Source of the DNA: Pseudoips prasinana
Lineage: Eukaryota; Arthropoda; Insecta; Lepidoptera; Nolidae
DNA: 64,000 nt
Direction of reading: 5' to 3'
NCBI GenBank assembly: GCA_951640165.1
Contig: OX621248.1
Span: forward strand, 1,364,001 to 1,428,000
Shown one piece after another: positions 54,241-63,818 of this stretch. Made by a program: the position numbers and the translations under genes. Position 1 is the first letter of the stretch; every line of letters begins with the position of its first letter. The notes under the pieces were generated by a model. That model was not told where the DNA came from, did no database searches, and saw only the letters and a list, made by a program, of their open reading frames with translations.

Positions 54241-54624
54241 TTAATTTTTATATATCCTGCATTCTCTTGCGATTAAAAATGTAATCATTTTGATATAAAG
54301 GGCATTCCAATCTTTTTCTAACAAATCAGTGTCGAATCCAGCTAAAAGCAGTAAAACGCACGTTTTTTTATCTTCTTTTTCATTTCCTCTTTTATTTCCT
54401 GATTCGGTTCGGTGTGACGGGGGCCTGCGCCAGTAATTCTCGATCTCGGTCAACGAGGCAAGTTTAATGAAATTCTTGCCGATCTCGCGCTGCGGAGAGT
54501 ACGATGTTAAAAACATCGCACTTTCAACGTTGTTTTGTTGGAGGAATGGTGGAAATGTATGGGTGGAAATTAGTGTTCTGAATGTAGGTAGGTTGTATTT
54601 GGTATGATAAGTAGCTTTCAACAT
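54241..54624 (-). CDS. Unrecognised 127-codon open frame
   Basis: I do not recognise this frame. It has no signal peptide or clear membrane segment, a basic and acidic centre (SGNKRGNEKEDKKT), and a hydrophobic C-terminal third (VLLLLAGFDTDLLEKDW...). It begins in DNA with ordinary codon use and ends next to the (ttac)n tail of a retroposon. The opposite strand also has conserved-looking short frames, so the true coding strand, if any, is uncertain. It could be an exon of a decayed transposon. Confidence 0.2.
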   Translation of the reverse strand: MLKATYHTKYNLPTFRTLISTHTFPPFLQQNNVESAMFLTSYSPQREIGKNFIKLASLTEIENYWRRPPSHRTESGNKRGNEKEDKKTCVLLLLAGFDTDLLEKDWNALYIKMITFLIARECRIYKN

Positions 54625-54700
54625 TTCAAGTATATCGTAGTAGTGAAAGTCATAAAGCTTTCCTCCGCATCACCTCTGGGTGGCACGGTTGCTATAAGTG

Positions 54701-55265
54701 ATACATACATACATAGACTCACGCCTGTTACCCAGAGGGGCAGGCTGAGACAACGGATTACCATTACACATACATACATACATAGACTCACGCCTGTTTC
54801 CCAGAGGGGTAGGCAGCGACAACAGATTTCCATTTGTCACGATCTTTGCATACTTCTTTTGCCTCGATTACTATCATTATATTCTTCATACATGCTCGCC
54901 GGTTTAGGGTACTTCTGACCTGACCTTTCTTGAGAACGTCTCCGATTTGGTCAGAGAATGTTCGACGAGGTCTTCCCCTTCCGGTTGTTCCATTCACACA
55001 GGCCAGGTATACTTCTTTGGTCAATCTTCTTTCATTCATCCTTTCTAAATGGCCAAACCATCTCAGCATTCCTTTTTCAATCTTTGTGACTACATCCTTT
55101 TTCACACCACAACGCTCTCTTACATCAGTATTTCGAATTCTGTCTCTCAAAGTCACACCACACATACTCGTACTTCTCAGAGCTCTCATTTCCACTGCAT
55201 TTATTACCATTGTTCTTTGAAAAACTCTTTTGCGTCGTTTACTTTAATTATATTCTTCATGCATA
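54701..55265 (-). mobile_element. RTE family-B fragment split by a second RTE B copy
   Basis: The older copy is 54701-54765 plus 55212-55265 (its parts continue each other: ggattaccatt, then gttctttg...cttttgcgtcgtttac). It is more diverged than the insert (cgcctgttacccagaggggc). The younger copy occupies 54766-55202, flanked by the 9-bp duplication attaccatt (54757-54765 and 55203-55211). Both read on the minus strand. Confidence 0.8.
54788..55202 (-). pseudogene. RTE B ORF C-terminus (younger fragment)
   Basis: About 137 codons nearly identical to the end of RTE B ([10 protein letters not shown]...[20 protein letters not shown]...YPSGKQA). A small in-frame insertion adds residues after ALRS. 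No RT core. The frame's first codons beyond 55202 belong to the older fragment. Confidence 0.8.
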
Positions 55266-55366
55266 ATCCAATTATTTTTATTATACTATTTGGTCAGTGG
55301 CTTAAGCTTTGGCATAAGGCTTTCTTGAATTATAATAATCCAGGTAACCATTATAATAATGTACTC

Positions 55367-55722
55367 CTGGTTAAATTTCGGCCACGGCGGCTATTTTCAT
55401 TGGAGACTAGCCAACTGCACGGGACATATTATAGAGCACACGCGTGTGTGAGGAAACACAGAGGCACTTTCTATTCCATTACTCTCATGAATCAATGGGA
55501 TGTCTAGTGACACGATTGAAAAGAGGTCAGGTACAGGACTGACAGCTATGCGCACTCTCTGAGGTTTTAAATACCGCCAACTCTTAGATTTCGGGCTGAT
55601 ATTGAAGAATTTCTATTTTGCAGAAATATCCTAAAATGACTTTATGTCCCCTCCCGGGATTTGAACCCTGAACCTCTTTTTCTGCGGTTGAACATGCTAC
55701 TGCTAGAACAACGAGAAAGTAC
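55367..55722 (-). mobile_element. tRNA-derived SINE (SINE family V)
   Basis: The minus-strand B box gggttcaaatcccgggag and the plus-strand body block gcacgggacatattatagag are diagnostic. More diverged than 43397-43746. Confidence 0.6.
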
Positions 55723-55847
55723 AGCATTATTGTGTTAATGTTGGTATAAGCATTTTCACTCGAGTTTGTCTGGGAGAAGGTTAGCAATGCAGGATATCGA
55801 GTGTCATAGATTACGACAATCGCTTATCATAGGTATGAATTCAGTAT

Positions 55848-56235
55848 TATTATTATAACGGACCTTCTGTTTAAAACGACGGTCGCGCTTTAATGCTACC
55901 ACCGGATCCAATGCGCACCAACTGAGAAGACCCAGCGAATCAAAGTCAGCAGGTTCACCGGTTTCAACACGGCCCAGTTGAGACGGTCCGGAGTATTTAG
56001 CCCTGAAGTTGCTAGCTTATCGTATGGGTAGTGGTAACCCTACTGTCAGAGTTGCTCAAGCCGCCCAGTAGGCCTCAGACCGACCGACAGCTTAACGTTT
56101 ACTCCGTAGCATGGAGACGCTCAGAAATTAAACCACTTTGGCGGTCACCCATCTATGGACTGACCGCGACCCTAGTTGCTTGACCTCGCCTATCGCTTAC
56201 CGACCGGTGAGAGCAGCCAGCTATGAGCGCCGCAC
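55848..56235 (-). mobile_element. 5S-rRNA-derived SINE, longest copy
   Basis: On the minus strand the head reads ctctcaccggtcggtaagcg then gaggtcaagcaac and gcggtcagtccatagatggg plus tgaccgcc. It is recognisably the 5S rRNA internal control region (A, intermediate and C boxes). The body continues gagcgtctccatgctacgga, gttaagctgtcggtcggtct, aggcctactgggcggcttga and ggttaccactacccatacga. 55848-56015 may be its 3' end with an (aat)n tail, or a separate element. Confidence 0.7.
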
Positions 56236-56509
56236 CTTGAAGTATTAAGTTTGTAATTGGCATTTTATGTGTATGTAATTCAATACCATGCATTGAATTA
56301 ATTCATCAAATCTGAATACCGCAGTGCGGAGTGGTTAACTAAATAAAGTCGACTATTCTGACGTCCGACGTATTCCATTGCTGATTGTAGAACACTGTTT
56401 GACAATCATCGAACTATTATATTTGTTTTAATAAATAACTATTATCTTAAGGTCAATTAAGAAAATATTGATTGCTTAAATTAACTTTTTGAACATATTT
56501 CAACGTAAC

Positions 56510-57150
56510 CCTACCGCATAGCATGCATATGTCTCCAAATCTCTTCGTTATGGCATAATATTTTGGGGCAACTCTACCAACAGAGAAATGGCTTTTAAAG
56601 CCCACAAACAGTGTCTTTGAGCCATATGTTGCTTAAAAACTACCATAAGTTGAAAAACATATTTCATTAATCTAAAATTACTTACGCTTCCATCCCTCTA
56701 TATTTATGAAAATGCAATATTTGTAAAGGTGAATCTATTTAAATTTGATACACTTAATAATAGACGTCACCAAAGCACACTAAAGTTAAAAAGACATAAT
56801 ACTGCACTTTTTCGAAGAGTTGTCTCGGCATGAGTCCAAAAATTTTCAATAAATTACTTTAAAAAACATTCGTAACATAAACCATTTTAAATTGCAACTT
56901 AAGAATTTTTAATTTAAAAGGCTTACACTATCAATGAATTTTTAGATGACAAAAAAATAAAATAAGAAATGTCCTATCTACTTATTAGTCTATCCTATTT
57001 ATGAAATTTAATATTTATTATGTTATTATTTTGCTTGCTCTGTATAATTTGTACGCCTTGCAAGGCAAAACATAGTGATACTACACAATTTTTATACCAT
57101 GTACCATATTACCTATGTTTAACTAATAAATTACTTTGACTTTGGACTTT
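56510..57150 (+). pseudogene. Jockey-like LINE C-terminus, heavily decayed
   Basis: One frame reads LRYGIIFWGNSTNREMAFKA, then (with several stops) LKLLTLPSLYIYENAIFVK and TALFRRVVS...TINEFLDD. This is the C-terminal pattern of jockey LINEs (YG.IFWGNS...K.LTLP.LYI.E...F). It ends near aataaattactttgactttg in an (actttg)n tail. Many stops: an old copy. Confidence 0.6.
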
Positions 57151-57450
57151 AATTTTGAAAAATTGTGTCTCGGAGATTAGCCTCCACTGTGACTGGCTGC
57201 CAATAGGACATAATTTTTAATATTTACTTTAAATCATATTTGCTGCTTACGTGATTGTGCGATCACAAAAAAATTATCACAACTTGTTAAATTATTAACA
57301 TTGTTTATTGCGTGCTATATACACTAGAAAGAAATTCATTCAAATAAATGAGTTTGTTCAAATAAAAACTTGTCGAAATAAACCAAACTATAAAGGCCTC
57401 CACTACAAATGTCTAGTTCGCTTATCGTATTTGAACAATTTTAGTTTTAA

Positions 57451-57757
57451 GGTCTCGGTCACGAAGTCAGTGGGGACGGGGCGGCACGGGAAGCGTAGCG
57501 TTTCAAGGTTTATATTTATATGGAACTGCCCTCAAAACTAGCGGCGCGGGGAGCGGGTGGCGTACGAGTGGTGCGTACCAATCTAGCGATGCCCGCGGGT
57601 CTGCGTTAATGTAGTGTTGAGTTGCAGTTCTTTTGCTAACGAGCTCTAACGCCGTGTGGTCTGCTCACTGGTTTCGAGACCGGGTACATCGTTGCCGCGT
57701 CGCTCCCCGCACCGCTGCCGCTTCCGCTCCGCCCCCGCTGACTTCGTGGCCAGGGCC
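57451..57757. mobile_element. Harbinger-like MITE, GC-rich ends
   Basis: The left end ggtctcggtcacgaagtcag and the complement of the right end (ggccctggccacgaagtcag) match over about 35 bp. TAA at 57448-57450 and 57758-57760 is a 3-bp target duplication of the PIF/Harbinger type (TWA). 307 bp, no frame of its own. Confidence 0.65.
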
Positions 57758-57837
57758 TAACGGGCATTGTACAGTCACGGTCAATAAATAGGTCAAAAAA
57801 AAGGTAAAACTTTGCGCTTTATTTTTTTTACTACTTG

Positions 57838-58035
57838 ACTGCACGGGTGGCTCAGCGGCTAAGACAGTCGCCTCGCCACTTCATGTCGCGGGTTCGAGTC
57901 CCGCGCCGGACGACTATTTGTGTTACCCATAAACAGTTGTTCGGAGTCTGGATGTAATTTGTGTCCATCTATTATATTTTTGTAAAGTACCCCGCGACAC
58001 AGGGATTAGATTTCCTAGTGTGGACGTTGTCTTTA
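57838..58035 (+). mobile_element. tRNA-derived SINE (family 1), best preserved
   Basis: A box gtggctcagcggctaaga and B box gggttcgagtcccgc are both close to pol III consensus. Body: gttcggagtctggatgtaat, gtaccccgcgacacagggat. Ends in (a)9 at about 58034. Confidence 0.8.
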
Positions 58036-58217
58036 AAAAAAAACTACTAAATCACCAAATATATAGCCCGCCTTATGGTAACCAGGGAACTTGTGTACCG
58101 TAAGCTGTGTACTTCTGACACACATAGCCGACACGTGTTGCTTACCTATCTCCACTCCTCAATAAGCTTAGATGTTTTCCTCATACCAAGACCTTAATGG
58201 TGTATAGTACATTCATA

Positions 58218-58450
58218 ATGTCAACCGAAAGAAGACTACTGCAGGACAGGTATGAAACACGGAGGCGGAATCCCGCGACCCTTGCAAGAACGTTGGCTCC
58301 CAACAGGTGAACCGACGATCCTGCACATGCTGCGTCTTCCGGTTCGTGGTCACAGCTCAAGAACCTTTTTACCCACCAGCCGTTCGTTCTACCCCCGACC
58401 ACTGCCACTTAAATTTGGTAACTCTTTAGGCCTGGTCGGTTATTTTAGTT
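58218..58450 (-). mobile_element. RTE family-2 fragment, older copy
   Basis: Plus-strand ccgaaagaagactactgcag, then ctgcgtcttccggttcgtgg and accactgccacttaaatttg, all complementary to the family 2 ORF end. It lies just left of the split hairpin. Confidence 0.6.
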
Positions 58451-58489
58451 TCATTGCGATATTAAATCAGGAATAACAATTCCTGATTT

Positions 58490-58492
<3 letters not shown>

Positions 58493-58522
<30 letters not shown>

Positions 58523-58931
58523 ATCAGCCGAAAGACGGCCACTGTTGGACAAAGGCCTCCCCCCCAAAGATCTCCACAATTGCCGGTCTTGCGCTATTCG
58601 CATCCAGCTGTTTCCAGCGACCCGCACAAGATCATCGGTCCATCTTGTAGGGGGCCTACGCTGCGTCTTCCGGTTCGTGGTCGCTACTCAAGAACCTTTC
58701 TGCCCCAACGGCCATCGGTTCTACGAGCTATGTGCCCCGCCCACTGCCACTTCAGTTTTGCAATTCTTCGGACTATTTCGGTGACTTTGGTTCGCCTGCG
58801 GATTTCGACATTTCTGACTCGATCCCGCAGGGAAACTCCGAGCATAGCCCTCTCCGTTGCACTTTGGGTGACCTTGAGCCTTCTAATAAGGCCCATAGTG
58901 ATCGACCACGTCTCTGTTCCGTAAGTCATCA
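58493..58931 (-). mobile_element. RTE family-2 insertion with 11-bp target duplication
   Basis: Flanked by cctgatttaat at 58482-58492 and 58932-58942. Minus-strand orientation, with the (gat)n tail at 58493-58521. The target is one arm of a pre-existing hairpin. Confidence 0.85.
58684..58931 (-). pseudogene. RTE-like ORF C-terminal fragment
   Basis: The frame from 58932 reads MMTYGTETWSIT, then VTQSATERAMLGVSLRDRVR, IRRRTKVTEIVRRIAKLKWQ and WAGHIARRTDGRWGRKVLE. This is the end of an RTE/BovB-type reverse transcriptase (YG.E.W...Q...RAMLGVSLRDR...KW.WAGH.AR). It continues in another frame towards the (gat)n tail. The RT core was lost by 5' truncation. It is a different RTE family from element B. 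Confidence 0.75.
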
Positions 58932-59059
58932 CCTGATTTAATATCGCAATAAAAACCCAAGCATAGCCGTTTCGGGTTCGGTAACTCTTCAGACCTTTTC
59001 AGTTACCTACTTTGATTTGATTCCAAATTTTCTGGTTTCCAAGAATTATATTCACTTAA

Positions 59060-59260
59060 TCTATACATATAATAAATCTGTAGAAAAATATTTTTTGTAC
59101 ATCAAAAGAAAATCCAAAAAAAATAGCCAGGGTATTAAAGAACAACCAATAGAACCCATTTCCAGCCTTTTTAGAATTTTTGTCTGTTTGTCTGTGTGTC
59201 TGTTTGTCTGTTTATATGTTCGGGTATCACGTAAAATATACTAAAGCAATGTAGATAGCT
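59060..59260 (+). mobile_element. Possible Helitron 5' end
   Basis: TCTATACATATAATAAATCTG after A resembles the 5' ends of other Helitrons here. A (tctgttt/gtctg)n region follows. No 3' hairpin or CTAG was found, so this is tentative. Confidence 0.3.
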
Positions 59261-59264
59261 TTTA

Positions 59265-59893
59265 TACACAACGATTGAGCGTAACTTGAGGTAACATTTA
59301 GTTTTTGTTTTATTGCAATCGGTTCAGTCTATCAAAAGATATTAGATTTTAAAGTAATCATGAAGAAAAATAACACACATTTCATTACTTCAAGATGAAC
59401 TAATGTTTATAGTTGAGCTACCTAACTGTCCGATAGATGTCATTGTGCATATTATGACATCTCTTTTCTGCATGAACTAGGTTGATAGTTGATTTTTATT
59501 TCGATAGATGTCGTTGTGCATTTATTTTGACTCGCGGTGTTAAGATTTGCCCATGGATTTATTTGCCTGTGTTTGCTGATTGCATGATTACGTAGGGTTT
59601 TGAATGTACTGAATTGTTTCGAAATAAGGTCTTGGTTGCCTAGAAGTATGTTGTTGTCCAAAATTGGTTATTAAAAAAATCTGTTTTCTTTGGGCAAATT
59701 GAATTATGTGGAAGGTTGGATTTGTTATAATTTAATTTCAAATTATAATGTCAGTCGATCGAAAGTTTGTGCTGTCGTTTCGTTTGTAACGCGAATGTAC
59801 CTACAGACGATTCGAATTTTATCAAGCCTGTCCGATTGAATGTATTTGAATGTAGTAAATTAACCCTGTCTCTCATAATTTTCTCAGCACAAA
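59265..59893. other. AT-rich DNA without recognisable gene
   Basis: No motif or repeat partner supported. Confidence 0.3.
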
Positions 59894-60339
59894 TCTATAT
59901 ACCTACCTATGTAAAAGAGGGAACTGACTGACTGACATATCAACGCACAGCCTGAACGGCTGGGGTTAGAGACTTGAAATTTTGTCTGTAGGTACTTTTA
60001 TGACGTATGCATTCACTAAAGAAGGGTTTTTGGAAATACTAACCCTAAGGGGGTAAAATAGAGAATGAAAGATTGTATGAAAATCCGTCATTTTTGTAGT
60101 TAAAGGCATTGAAACTTATATTTAGTAGTTCAGCTAAAAATAAAAATAAATATTTTAGAAGTTTTGGAAATTCCACCCAAAGGGCGTAAAATAGGGGATG
60201 TAAGTTTTTATGAAAAGTGTGTAAATTTTTAAGTGAAAAGCATGAAAATTGGTATGGCCTTTCCGTTAAAAATAAAAATATGTATTTCAGGATTTTAGGA
60301 ATTTCCACCCCTAAGGGCGTATAATATTCCAAATAATAT

Positions 60340-60440
60340 TTCAAATTCCTCAGAACCATTATAGGTATACCCACATGCAACATACATCCCCTATGTATGT
60401 TGCGTGTGGGTATATCTATAATGGTTCTGAGGAATTTGAA
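60340..60440. repeat. 48-bp near-perfect inverted repeat, 5-base loop
   Basis: 60340-60387 and 60393-60440 are complementary with two mismatches. The right arm encodes helicase sequence (IMVLRNLKP); the left is the same stretch inverted. Confidence 0.85.
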
Positions 60441-60710
60441 GCCACCTAAACTTTGCAACGGCACTAGGCTTCAAGTCAGAGCTTTGCATCGTGTTATAGT
60501 GCTGCTATTATGCCTGGATCCGCCCAGGGAGAAACAGTGTTCGTTCTTTTCAGTTCAAAATACTGTAGTTCCCTATAAAAGTGTGTGTCGCGATAACCAT
60601 CAACAAATCGCAAAGTCCAACTCTCAAGTTAGCTGGAATTGACTTAAAGAAGGCGGGCAGGTTCACGTGGCGTGCTCACGTGTGAGTTCATCCCACAGTC
60701 TGGTCCATGT
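60393..60710 (+). pseudogene. Helitron helicase C-terminal fragment, first copy
   Basis: GISIMVLRNLKPPKLCNGTR (one frame) followed, in a shifted frame, by AITINKSQSPTLKLAGIDLK. These match the Pif1-like helicase C-terminus of Helitrons (PIM.LRNL.PPKLCNGTRL ... MTINK.QGQTL...G.DL). Frameshifts and a missing segment disable it. Confidence 0.65.
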
Positions 60711-60787
60711 AGTGCGAGGACCTACGTCTTTAGCTGAGCTCCGTAAAATGGATAGCGGAAGGATGCGTTAGCGATAGTCCACAGCGC

Positions 60788-61742
60788 TTGCGACATTTGT
60801 TTGCCATCTTATGGACCTTTTGTGCGTTATCGGGTGCTAACCAGTTATGGAAAAAATACCATGACAAGTATGCTGAAGATTTTATGAGACATGTACAGCT
60901 AAATACTGATGGACAAATTCCTGACAGGGTACGTGAAATTTGTCACAACAGGTCCTTATTGGCTATTCAAGAGATAGTTATAAGTATAGGAGGGAACCTG
61001 ATCAGTCAGAGGCTGCGAAAATGCACAGGAGTTTGCCAATTTATTGTAAAAAAATAGGCGATGGCACATACCCCGTACAAGAATATGGAAAAGTTATATT
61101 GATTGGTAATCTCTGCTCTTACGTTACATCACAGCTGGAGCTAATTTCTTCTGTGTACGGAGATACCACAAACATTGGCAATCAAGCTGGTTCTTGGCTA
61201 TGTCAGCGAGCTATTTTGACTCCCCGCAATGACCAAGCTGCGGCAATTAATTTCAAAATATTGACTCATGCGTCCGGGAATAGTAAAGAATATAGCTCAA
61301 TAAATACAGGTATGGAAGAAGATGACGCCACGCATTACCCAGTAGATTTTTTGGATTCCCTCAGCACACCCGGACTTCCAGCCCACAAAATAGTTTTAAA
61401 AATCGGTGTACCAATAATTCTCCTCAGAAATTCATGTCCCCCCAAACTTTGTAACGGCACTCGGCTCAAAGTCACAAATCTGCAGCAAAACATTATCGAA
61501 GCTGAAATATTAACAGGTTGCGGCGCCAGTGATATTGTTTTTATTCCAAGGATACCTATAATTCCTTAAAACTTTCCTTTCTCTTTCAAACCAGTGCAAT
61601 TCCCAGTCAGTCTCTGTTATGCCATGACGATTAATAAAGCTAGACATTATCCGTTGCGGGGATGGACCTAAGTATTGGATGCTTTTCCCATGGTCAACTA
61701 TACGTAACTCTTTCACGCATAAACGACCCCAATAACGTTTTT
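60788..61742 (+). pseudogene. Helitron helicase fragment, second copy
   Basis: It starts with the upstream helicase linker (LRHLFAILWTFCALSGANQL WKKYHDKYAEDF, split across 60788-60880). It then has AILTPRND (motif preceding the C-terminal helicase half), IGVPIILLRNSCPPKLCNGT, EAEILTGCGASDIVFIPRIP, and finally CFSHGQLYVTLSRI (motif VI) at about 61680-61720. The Walker A/B region and the Rep nuclease are missing. At least three frame changes. Confidence 0.7.
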
Positions 61743-61872
61743 GTTTACGCTCCAGATTTTAAGATTAAATTAAAAAAGAAATTGTATCGGTATCCTCCCA
61801 CAGCGCTTTACACTAAAAAATACATTGTTAAGTTCCGACATCCACGCGAACGAAGTCGCGGGCACAGCTAGT

Positions 61873-63240
61873 TCTATAATATATACTCTATGAAATGCTT
61901 TTATCTGTGATTGAAAAGGTATTTTAATCTGTCGGTCTCATAAAAACGTCGAAAACAGTCGTAGAGCCAGACAGCCTAAAGGAGGCTTGAACATCTCCGA
62001 CTCTAAGGCAACCTCTGCCTACACAATTGAATAAAAAAATATGTATTTATCTTGCCTAGAATAATAAAACACACCGATAATTTTAAATGCCTCATAAAAC
62101 AGACTATAAATCGTCGCAAACAAAAATAAAATCTATTTCTTTTAAATAATTTAGAAGCGATTTAAATTTACGCTAAACTGAAAACGCATTGTAGCAAGAT
62201 ATGTTATCAAGGCTCCATTTAAATTCTGTACTTACAATAAATTTATCTCAAAGGGACAAAGCCTCTCAAAATCATTGAATATCTGAGAGTTTTTAGCTGA
62301 ATTTAATTTCTTTTCAGTAGTAATATATCTACTGCAGAATAAATTTGAAAGACACGTTTTCCCTCCACATAAACACCTTTCAATTATTATTTATTGAATG
62401 GTAAACACGTAGCTATGCATTTTTTTGCCAATGTCAAGTGAATGAGAGAAAATACCGTCTAGTATGTCAATTATTTTGAACGGTATTTTATAAATACTTG
62501 GGATGTTAAATATAAAGAAAATACACGTGAATTACGACACATCTATTCGAGCTATAATTACTAAACGTAATCCCAGTGAAAAAATCAATAATATATGATG
62601 ATAAAAAAATCCTAAATAAATTTAAATGTTGTCTAATATTCTATATACATATAGAATACAGCTTCCAAACTATTAAGTTATTATATAATAAGGGTTCTTT
62701 CCCTCGATAGGAATGAACGGAACGCTTGTAGGATGACTTTGTTGTCCGTCCGTCTGTCTGTCAAGATCCTTTTTCTCAGAAATACCTAAAGGAATCAAGC
62801 CAGAATTTCTGTCAAATATTCAGGTGTACTGTCCCTTAGAGCTATGAAAAAATCAAACTTCTAAACCAACGCAGTCAAAAGGAAAGGAAAATCAAAACCG
62901 TGAAGTCAGGATCTTGAAATTTGATATGAAGCAACTTTTTATATTTTTTATTTATTAAGTCTTTCTTAGTAAGTTCTTTTTTGGAAAATAAAGAACATTA
63001 CATAAGACATTGTCTCACAAAACCGTATAAACGGTTTGTCTGTGAGAACCATAGAGTCACAATTTTTGACTGGTATACAGTAAACCATACAAAATACAGG
63101 GAAATTAATCAAATATATTCATAATATAGTACAGATAAAGGAAAAATTACGAACACCGTAAATTTTTAGTTACATCATATGTATTATAATAAAACGCATC
63201 GGGAACGCGTAGAGGTATTAAATTTAAATTCATAAAAATA
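61873..63240. other. AT-rich DNA without recognisable gene
   Basis: 62690-62810 (gggttctttccctcgatagg; ccgtccgtctgtctgtcaag) is probably a repeat of the gggttccg type, but I have no second copy to compare. Confidence 0.3.
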
Positions 63241-63244
63241 CTCA

Positions 63245-63459
63245 GGGGCTCTACCGGCTAAGTTGCTGAACATCGATTTCTTAAACGGCGTTCAAATAAA
63301 TAAAGGTTAAAAATTACTTAATCAATCGTTAAATCGGCTTCCATGAGCACATGCGACATCATAAATGGTCCGGAATCGATTGTCAACGTTGAAGCCGATG
63401 ATATTTATTTGAACGCCATTTAAGAAATCGATGTTCAGCGACTTAGCCGGTAGAGCCCC
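63245..63459. mobile_element. Foldback MITE with central deletion
   Basis: Both tips are present (ggggctctaccggctaagtt; acttagccggtagagcccc). About 30 bp of the right arm adjacent to the centre is missing compared with 9747-9991. Confidence 0.7.
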
Positions 63460-63639
63460 AAGTCTATAATACCTTTAAGCTTTAATAAAGTCAAACATCT
63501 ATGTCGACGATTTATTAAAAAAAAATAGCAATTTAAGCAGCATATTTTCAAACTCGCAACTACTCGCAAAGCAATCAAAACCTAAACCTAACTACCTACC
63601 TACCTAGAATCTTGGTATTTGGTATAAATATTTTTTTAT

Positions 63640-63735
63640 GGTACATATTTTATTTATTTATTTTATTTAGGAAGCTTACAGCTACATACAAATGGTTACA
63701 AATTATGAAAAATAAATGCCATAACAAGCTTAAAT
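63640..63735 (-). mobile_element. Retroposon 3' tail, minus orientation
   Basis: ttatttattttatttaggaa then gcttacagctacatacaaa matches 35815-35870. The T-rich left side is the tail of a minus-strand LINE or SINE. Confidence 0.4.
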
Positions 63736-63818
63736 GTTTAGTTACATCACATATTTTTAGGGTTCCGTACTTCCAAAAGATAAATCAGTTTTAAGATTAG
63801 GTTTACAATAATAATAAA

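Larger units (their letters stand above)
58453..58950. repeat. 22-bp perfect hairpin split by a retroposon
   Basis: The left arm is 58453-58474 and the loop is aaca (58475-58478). The right arm is 58479-58492 plus 58943-58950, interrupted by the RTE insertion and its target copy. Removing the insert restores 22 bp of perfect complementarity with a 4-base loop. Confidence 0.85.
59894..61871 (+). mobile_element. Decayed Helitron with helicase remnants
   Basis: It starts TCTATATACCTACCTATG after A (59893). It ends with hairpin cgcga-acgaag-tcgcg and gggcacagCTAG before T (61872). About 1,978 bp. The 5' part (60021-60320) holds roughly 2.3 copies of a ~133-bp unit (ccctaagggggtaaaatag...taaaaataaaaata). 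The rest has fragments of the Helitron replication initiator/helicase protein. Not autonomous. Confidence 0.85.

Noticed and set aside
57838..57910. Genuine tRNA gene
   Set aside because: A and B boxes are present, but the head continues into a repeated SINE body with an A tail, and no cloverleaf acceptor stem closes. The same applies to 15558, 16283, 37445 and 51051.
58252..58941. Several 69-114 codon plus-strand frames
   Set aside because: Antisense shadows of two RTE family-2 fragments.
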